Origin: Physcia stellaris
Lineage: Eukaryota > Ascomycota > Lecanoromycetes > Caliciales > Physciaceae
Length of the DNA stretch: 64,000 nucleotides
NCBI GenBank assembly: GCA_018902385.1
Contig: JABSSW010000004.1
Coordinates: forward strand, 434,001-498,000
Direction: 5' to 3'
Shown: piece after piece, positions 57,348 to 64,000 of the stretch
Layout: each line of letters begins with the position of its first letter
Position numbering within the stretch: position 1 is the first letter of the stretch
Program-made: the position numbers and the translations under genes
Notes under the pieces: generated by a model
What the model was told of the DNA's origin: nothing
Seen by the model: only the letters and a program-made list of their open reading frames with translations
Database searches by the model: none

Positions 57348-59038
57348 TCATTGACTGCCGAATAATTGTGGCTCATGCATTTGACAAAGTGCCTCCCATG
57401 GTATCCAATTTCCCGTATCAGACCAAGCACCGTCTCTCTTGTCCCGCTCAGTCATCGTGCGATGACCATTGGCTCCTGGCTCTTCATCTACGTTGACAGT
57501 GGTGTTGCCTCGGTATGGGGATCTGCTTCGACTGAAAGACGCCCTTAGCAACCTTTCGCCATACGGGTAGAACCACATGCGATCCCACCATTGATCGCGA
57601 AGCTCTTTGTCCAGGGTGAAATGAAGCAACACGGGGATTTGTTTTGTGATGACGTTACTTGCCAACGGCATGTCTTCCCAGGAGTTGCTGAACGATATAA
57701 CCTCGTCTGTAGAAGATTGTGTGTTTTTGTACCACCACTAACCTCTGATAGGACTAAGAAAGGTGAAGGCGCTGAAACTATATCGCTCGGCATTTCATAT
57801 CGATACGGCTTGAGCTCCTGATTGTGGCCAACAGATCCAGTTTTGCGAGAAGTGCCATAGAGCATCCACGCAACATCGCGAATCGAGTATCCGAGGTTTT
57901 GGAAGACAGCATACTCGTAGTCGATGCCGATATGGTACTCCGCCTTGTCGCCGGCTTCAAGGAAAGGAGCGGTACTTCCTTCAGGATCTGGTAGTGGGAT
58001 TTTCTGTAGATGTCTGCGAGCATACTCTTGTGCGCCAAACAGATTTGCAAAGTAGAATTGGTCAGAATCTGTCGTATGGTTCCTTTGAATCTCTCTGGCT
58101 GTACCCTCGAAGATAGCTTGTACCTCTGCTAATGGGCCGATAATGGTACCCGAGTTCAGCCATCGGGGCCGCTGATGCACTGCGTCAGACGTCTGCTCCG
58201 CGAAACGCCCGAAAGAGTGTTTGGGTAACGTCGACTCAGAGACAGCCCAACAGGCTGGACGCTCCCCAGTGTCACCGTTCGGCCAACATAATTTATCCGG
58301 CCCGAAGAGGACGGTCTGCCGGATGTCGTTCGCTTGCAACACGACAGGGTCGAACCTCGATTGCAGCCTACGGTTGGCAGCTTCCGTCACGACGTGATAT
58401 CGGGAGATAAGAATTCCTGGTGGAAGTTGAAGCCATACATCGTAACCGTCGACAATAAGTACTAGGTCTTCCGGCGCAGCCGAAGGAAGCGAGTTAAGGT
58501 AGTCAAGGACCTTAGTGACTTTAGCTAGGTGTTGAACGTAGGAGTTCTCATCCCTGTTGAGTATCCGAAGTCAGCTCTGCCAGTCCTGATCGAGCCCAGA
58601 AGCAAGCGATTTTTTCTAGCATCAAACGACTTACTCTTCAGCTCCCCAATTCACAAGGACTGGTTCAGGGTAGTCCAAAACGGCTGCCGAAAGAAGGAGC
58701 TTGCACAGATCTATGTTACTACTGGTCGCTGGAATTATAAAATGAAGTCGAGGGTTTTGCCCGTTCTTTGGTTGACTCCATGCTAATTTAAGAGGGAGGA
58801 GCGAGGTCTATGGAAAAGCACAGTCAACATTGATCAAGATGGCAGAGTAACACTGGCAATCCAGTGCTTGAAAGTTTGATGATCATTTCGTTGTGATCAA
58901 TCAAGGCAACATTCCATCATGTGCACTCACCGCTTGCGATCGCCCATTACTAAGTAGTAAGAACAAGATTAGAACACCGAGGGTAGAAAGTAAAAGAACA
59001 TATGCTGCTGTCGTGCGCCATCTGCCCCTCCCGTGCAT
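57348..59038 (-). CDS. Type II membrane glycosyltransferase-like protein, one junction unresolved
   Basis: Exon 1 (58931-59038) encodes a signal anchor (AAYVLLLSTLGVLILFLLLS). Exon 2 is 58635-58807 (LHFIIPATSSNIDLCKLLLS). Exon 3 starts at 58553. It contains APEDLVLIVDGYDVWLQLPP, a DxD-like metal motif region, then RPRWLNSGTIIGPLAEVQAI and FANLFGAQEYARRHL. This layout belongs to a fungal family related to procollagen galactosyl/glucosyltransferase folds, acting in the Golgi. The C-terminus PLASNVITKQIPVLLHFTLD ... DQWWDRMWFYPYGERLL lies in another frame, ending at 57348. A GTTAGT donor at 57742 gives a phase conflict with the obvious CAG acceptor. The only in-phase choice is a 41-nt intron ending in GAG. 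That junction may hide a sequence error. Confidence 0.78.
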
Positions 59039-60066
59039 CGGTCATAAGAGAGCGACCAGCATAGAAAGATGGTGTGATGAAAAGGAGATTATCAGAGAAG
59101 CTAAGTCTCATCAACTGACGGATGTGAGTAGAATGTCCCTTCCTCGCGCTTTAAGCCAACGAAATCCTCTTGTGCTGGGCAGTTGTCTCCACTCTTTGAC
59201 GAGAATCGATTTTGGCAGGACCTCAAAAGAGACCGGCAAGCGATGGTAGATGTACCACATTCGACACGGACGGTGACTGGGCCTCCGGAGATTCATTCCT
59301 CATCGAAGGATACGGGGAACCTATCACTCCGTGTGCTACTGCTGCATCCCGTGATAGGTCACACGTGGGCTAATTGCAAATCCTCGCTCGGGAGGTGAAG
59401 CGAAAATACTTTGCATCTGGTTGGGTTTTGATTTTTACGGCTAGTAAAAGTACGTATCGACATTTTTCCAGATATCACTGTTGGCCGCATCACAGCTCTT
59501 TCTTTAATCTGACTTGTTTTGATTTTGTCGCTGATTTAGGAGCCGCTAAGATAAAGTGATGGATAATGAAGATGGCAGTGCACAGATCAGGCAGACAATA
59601 CTGGCAATCGTTACGACCTCTCTCCCACGCAGCAGACTCGCTCCACTATTTCACCCTCAGGATCGCCTGAACAAGTCTGGTAACGAGTTAGCCTACCTGA
59701 CTTTTTCTGCCCTGTCGTGTCGGTTTGACACCAAAGAAATCGCATTAAAATGATAGTGCGCTTATCTACTTTCCTGTGCGATTTTGATTGATTGCGTAGA
59801 CTGATTAGGGAATTTACATTGCAATGACTTCGAGTATTTCCTTGTAGTAGCTTCATTATTAGTTTTTGTCTGCGTGAGATGATGTGACGGTGTCCCGCAT
59901 TTAACCTGGTGGTATGTGACATGGCCTGGACATCATGTGTCATCGTGGAACCTCCAAGCTTCGGCCGATTTCCAATTTCTCCAATTCAGAACCGTCCAAA
60001 GAAAACGTTGCTGTCGCTAAATCTGGTTTCTGTCTTTACCAAGGGTTGATGCCTGCACTGGATTAA
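59039..60066. other. Intergenic, nothing recognised
   Basis: This is a divergent region between the glycosyltransferase and the DMT transporter. No gene, RNA or repeat was recognised. Confidence 0.55.
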
Positions 60067-61299
60067 ATGGAAGCCAAAGTGCACAACGTCTACGACTCAA
60101 CGGACGAGGATGAAGGTGACGAGGGCAGTCTCTCAAGAGGAGACGCAAGGTCATTGAAAGAGTACAATGTCCACGATGACGCTGAGGCACAGCTCACAAA
60201 CAAGAGATCGAATGCTTCCGCAGCAGAGTACCGCATTCCTTCAAGTACCAAGTACTTCTATCTCATTATCTACTTTACCCTCAACCTGTCATTGACCATC
60301 TGTAACAAGTATGTTTTGGGCAAGGTATGTTGAAGGAGGATGCAACCAAGTTGATAGCTTCCTGCTGATTCGGTTTGTCCAGTTCAACTTCCCTTGGCTG
60401 CTCACGACCATCCATACCGGAATCACCGCGTTGGGTTGCTACATCCTCCTACTTTGGGGCTCCTTCAAGATGACGAGACTCACACGGCACGAGAACCTGA
60501 TACTACTCTCTTTCTCGCTGCTCTACACTGTCAACATCGCCATCTCCAATGTGTCCTTGTAAGCGGCTCACTGGGATCTTTGGATTTGACAGTTTCCTAA
60601 TACAGCGTGCTTAGGGCGATGGTCTCGATGCCTTTTCATCAGATCCTGCGCTCAACGTGCCCAGTCGTAGCAGTGCTCATCTACCGTTTCTACTACGCTC
60701 GATCCTACTCAACAGCGACGTACCTCTCCCTCATACCGCTGATCTTCGGTGTCGGCCTGGCCACCTATGGCGATTACTACTTCACGTCTCTTGGATTCCT
60801 TCTTACATCGCTCGGCGTCGTTCTCGCCTCACTTAAGACTATTGCTTCAAATCGGCTGATGACTGGCACACTAGCTCTGCCTGCGCTTGAGATACTCCTA
60901 CGAATGTCACCACTTGCGGCAGTGCAATCACTGTTGTACTCGGTTTCGACTGGGGAAGCTGAGAGGTTCTTGACTTATGTCAATGCCGGTCGGCTCACAC
61001 CATTTCAAATCGCTGCTTTGGCCGGAAACGGAACCCTCGCATTTCTGCTGAGCGTCGCTTCCCTGCACACCAACAAGTTGGCTGGGGCCCTTACCATGAC
61101 TGTCTGCGGCAATCTGAAACAATCTTTGACGATCTTGCTGGGCGTTACGTTGTTCCATACAAAGGTGGGCTTGTTGAACGGGTGTGGAATGATCATTACC
61201 GTTATCGGCGCGGCCATATACAGTAAAGTCGAATTGGAGTCGAAGACGAGGACGCGCTTTGGAGCTGCGGGAGAACCTCGTGGAAATGCTGTGGGATAA
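60067..61299 (+). CDS. DMT-superfamily transporter (triose-phosphate/nucleotide-sugar type), 375 aa
   Basis: Exons are 60067-60324, 60383-60558 and 60606-61299 (376 codons). After an acidic N-terminus come ten helices beginning YFYLIIYFTLNLSLTICNKY, the classical TPT-family start ending in NK. Then follow FNFPWLLTTIHTGITALGCY, NVSFVLRAMVSMPFHQILRS and ALTMTVCGNLKQSLTILLGV; the last, with its conserved Lys, is the substrate-site region in relatives. It likely moves nucleotide sugars or phosphorylated sugars across a Golgi or ER membrane. Substrate cannot be told from sequence alone. Confidence 0.92.
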
Positions 61300-63632
61300 T
61301 AGAGCGGTTTCAGGTCTGGCTTCTGGGCTTGTCGATGTAGAAATATTGAATTGGTGCGAGTCTTTCATGTCTATGATACGGCCGGAATAAGCAGAGTTTT
61401 GCAATATACATACATAGATAATAGCATAGACAGCAAGAGCGAGACGACATCAAATGGTTTCCAGGTAGATGAATTCGTTCTAGTGGTTCACACCAAAGTG
61501 GAGTCCTTTCCAGGACGCAATCATTGGCCCGTTCTCGGTTGAAGATACTGAATGCCATGACCTAGCCTCTCCTAACACATCTGATTATTCTCGGAGGGGA
61601 TCAAGGGATACACGTTTTCTACGTCTCTTCTTCCTCGCCATCAGCCCTGGTGTGAAGACGTGTATCATACGAGATTTATCGCCATTGCATGCTATGCTTT
61701 CCAGCCCTAATCTGATCGACCAGGACCAGGTGGAAGGCACTTTGAATACAGAATACCCGAGACTTACACCATAGCGACATTTCGCCATAGGATCCATCCT
61801 CATCGACCGAATTTTAATGAAAAAGGTGCTCAGTCTTCACCTGTAACAGCCAGAATGTAATTTTTCAAATCAGCTTTGACGCATCATTTTAAAATATCGT
61901 CATGCCAATATGCGTCTGGGTACGAGACCCGAAAGGAGGTTCGCAAAACCATACATGCGGAAGTAGTGAGTCAAGGTACTGTCAGTGCTCAAAAGTACGT
62001 ATCTCCGGCCGGAGCAGACTGAAGGAGTACAGTCGTATCCCCTTTCAGAACTGTCTCTGCTAAAGCGATTAAAGTAGTAGTAGTCGATATTGGCATTCGT
62101 GATTCTGGTGAAACGGGACTCACAAAGTGTCAGTGTTAGCTCCTCTCCGGTGAATATCCTGGGGTCCAGAATGATCCTCCCTTTCCCTTACGAGTGGCCA
62201 CGCACGGCACTAAGCCGGCTGAAAGACGGTCTAGAGTAATACTGAAGTCTGGCATCTACCAAGCCATCTTGGCCAGAATCTGTCTGGAGCAAATCATATT
62301 GTCGTGGAGTCATGTGGCGAATTGCTGATCAGTCTTCGCGCAGTGATGGACTGTTATCCAATCATTGCCTGATCGCACGGACTCAAGCCCTTTTTGGATA
62401 GACATGCAGGGTGGTCCTGGTGGAAGACTGAGGTTCTAAGCCCTTCTCAAGTTCTTATCGATCCTGACATTGATTGCTTCAAGTGAGATTGTGGCTTCGG
62501 TAAGGGTAGTAGACTAAACCAAATGGTCCTCAGCCAAACGAATGCAAAGCTATTTTGGGTCGTTGCCGACGGAAGCCGGGCAGAGTTTAACCGAAGGTCC
62601 GACGTGGTTTCACATTGATGAAACAATCTCACGCGAAAGGACTTGAAACAAAGCGAACACCAAGCTTCAAACCGTCAGTGCCGTTGCGGAGCCGCAAGTA
62701 GACAGTAACCATGAGAGAATGATTAGATGTTGCGATTTGTCGAATGTTCCCCCTCACTCGTGTGGATGTGTATAAACATTAAGGGCACCCAATTTCTTGG
62801 GTGTCAAGAAGGCCAAAGCGTGAGCCGTAGATCGAAACGCGTCAATAGTTTCTCGTCGAATGGTTTCTGTTCCCAATCGAACCAGCAATTGGGCGGAGAT
62901 TGGATGAGGTGAGAAGATGATAATGTAGTTGATTGGTTGTACGCGTATTTATCCTGCTTTAATTCTGAACAAGCTGCTCCAACTGTAAACATCTCAGTGC
63001 TCAACTAGATGCATGATCATCGGTTTCCCGTAGATGATGTACTCGTACAAGGTTTTATACAGCATGCAGATTGCAGAGCAGTTGCTAGCGTGCTAATTTC
63101 CCATACAAGTGGAGCCGTGAAGGAAGCGAAGCAGAATGACTTGCTGAGACTTGATGCCAACTATACGCAGCAATAACATCCAGGAGGCACTCGCTTTGCC
63201 TCCAACACACCTTCACTTCTCATCCTCTTTACTACATCGCTCCTTACACCACATTCCTTTCTCCACATATCCTGTACCTACTCGGCGAATCTTGCCTCGG
63301 CATCAGTGCAGTACGCTACGATTGAACCTTCCTGAAAACTGACTAGATCGCCCGCGACACCTTCGATCTTGGATTCTCGACTGCAGTACACACCATACTG
63401 TATTCCTCTCGAAACCTGCTGAGTACCCATTACTGTTTTGGCCAGAAAGAAGGGCGGAACCGACCGCAAACAACAGACTGCGCTCCAAACAGTATGCGAT
63501 TGAAAAAGTGTTGACCATTAACCCTACTTACTCGCGAGACCCGCGAAGCAAGTGCGCTGGCTGGCAGAGCTCCCTAAAACCTTGCAGACTCTGGGTGGAT
63601 GGCACAGGAAAAACCGAGAGAGATTTAACAAG
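61300..63632. other. 2.3 kb gene-free region before PalI
   Basis: Only short unsupported frames are present. The last part (about 63150-63632) is pyrimidine-rich and is probably the promoter and 5' UTR of PalI. Confidence 0.5.
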
Positions 63633-64000
63633 ATGCTTCGACCGGCGACTCCTCTCTCAATCTTGCTCTTCGTCGCCTTCGTCCTCCTGCTACTCTCAGT
63701 AATCTCCACGCCCGTCGTCAAAGGCATACCCCTTGCAACATTCGACGGGATTGATTTTGGTGTTTTTGGATTTTGTAAAGGGGATTCCTGCACTGGGCCC
63801 CAGGTTGGTTACTCCACAGGTGAGCCGATTGACTGCAGACAGAACAAGGGGCTGGCTGGCAGATTTCTCCTTTTCCCCGATTCGATGATGATCCTACTCC
63901 TTTACAAGCCCAAAGATTGCCAACTTGACATACCTGACTTTCCTTGGCAGACTCGCAGACACTCTTTCACAACGATAACGAGAACAATGACTTCTCTCTC
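63633..64000 (+). CDS. palI: PalI/Rim9, pH-signalling membrane protein, cut by the window edge
   Basis: Exon 1 (63633-63819) encodes MLRPATPLSILLFVAFVLLL with the conserved STPVVKGIPLATFDGIDFGV and FGFCKGDSC. A 131-nt intron leads to exon 2 (63951 onward), DSQTLFHNDNENNDFSL, still open at the end of the window. This is the N-terminal SUR7/PalI domain: first helix plus a Cys-containing outer loop. PalI/Rim9 helps PalH/Rim21 sense alkaline pH at the plasma membrane and activate PacC/Rim101. Only about 79 codons are visible, and the remaining helices and tail lie outside. Confidence 0.9.
   Translation, partial: MLRPATPLSILLFVAFVLLLLSVISTPVVKGIPLATFDGIDFGVFGFCKGDSCTGPQVGYSTGEPIDCRQNKGLAGRFLLFPDSMMILLLYKPKDCQLDIPDFPWQTRRHSFTTITRTMTSL

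Noticed and set aside
1-64000. CRISPR arrays, operons or prophage features
   Set aside because: None seen; gene structure is clearly eukaryotic.

Overview
The window is nuclear DNA of a filamentous ascomycete. Genes are split by 45-155 nt GT-AG introns with CTGAC/CTAAC-like branch sites, and the gene set is typical of Pezizomycotina (MOT1, GPI2, GDT1, FIT2, SOS7, PalI/Rim9, a GH3 beta-glucosidase, a P450, MFS and AAAP transporters). Family flavour suggests Dothideomycetes, but this is an inference without a search. About 21 protein genes are supported. Two are cut by the window edges: an F-box-like gene on the left and PalI/Rim9 on the right.

Layout. 1-2057: two related minus-strand F-box-like genes. 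3190-9144: MOT1, whose start lies on two tiny exons. 9843-12030: a low-complexity nuclear protein. 13438-14461: FIT2/Scs3 lipid-droplet protein. 14810-20164: a structurally complete Ty1/Copia retrotransposon on the minus strand, extremely AT-rich and hypermutated. 20435-28685: a P450, a four-TM membrane protein and a secreted GH3 beta-glucosidase. 29223-38492: GDT1, a telobox/Myb telomere-binding candidate, a small basic nuclear protein, the kinetochore protein SOS7 and an SR-like protein. 38951-45675: a lineage-restricted membrane protein, a 2.6 kb gene-free stretch and an unknown 558-residue protein. 46332-53619: GPI2, CPD1, an amino-acid permease and an MFS transporter. 54427-61299: a membrane-anchored carboxylesterase, a type II glycosyltransferase-like protein and a DMT-family transporter. 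63633-end: PalI.

The genes are mostly independent housekeeping functions. Divergent pairs share short promoters (GDT1/TRF-like, SOS7/SR-like), and several pairs converge tightly (GPI2/CPD1, 53 nt between stops).

The main discovery candidate is the retrotransposon. Its two 154-nt LTRs differ at 22 sites. All are C:G to T:A, and 20 of the 22 hit C followed by a pyrimidine, not the CpA of classical RIP. Inside the element almost every remaining C precedes A or G, and open frames of 60 or more codons contain no Gly, Pro or Trp. The damage starts and stops inside the LTRs at nearly the same internal offset, so one half of each LTR is spared. A second observation is that three conserved genes (FIT2, SOS7, SR-like), and possibly GDT1, each lack exactly one base in a C-rich run. 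That points to a systematic sequence error more than to gene decay.
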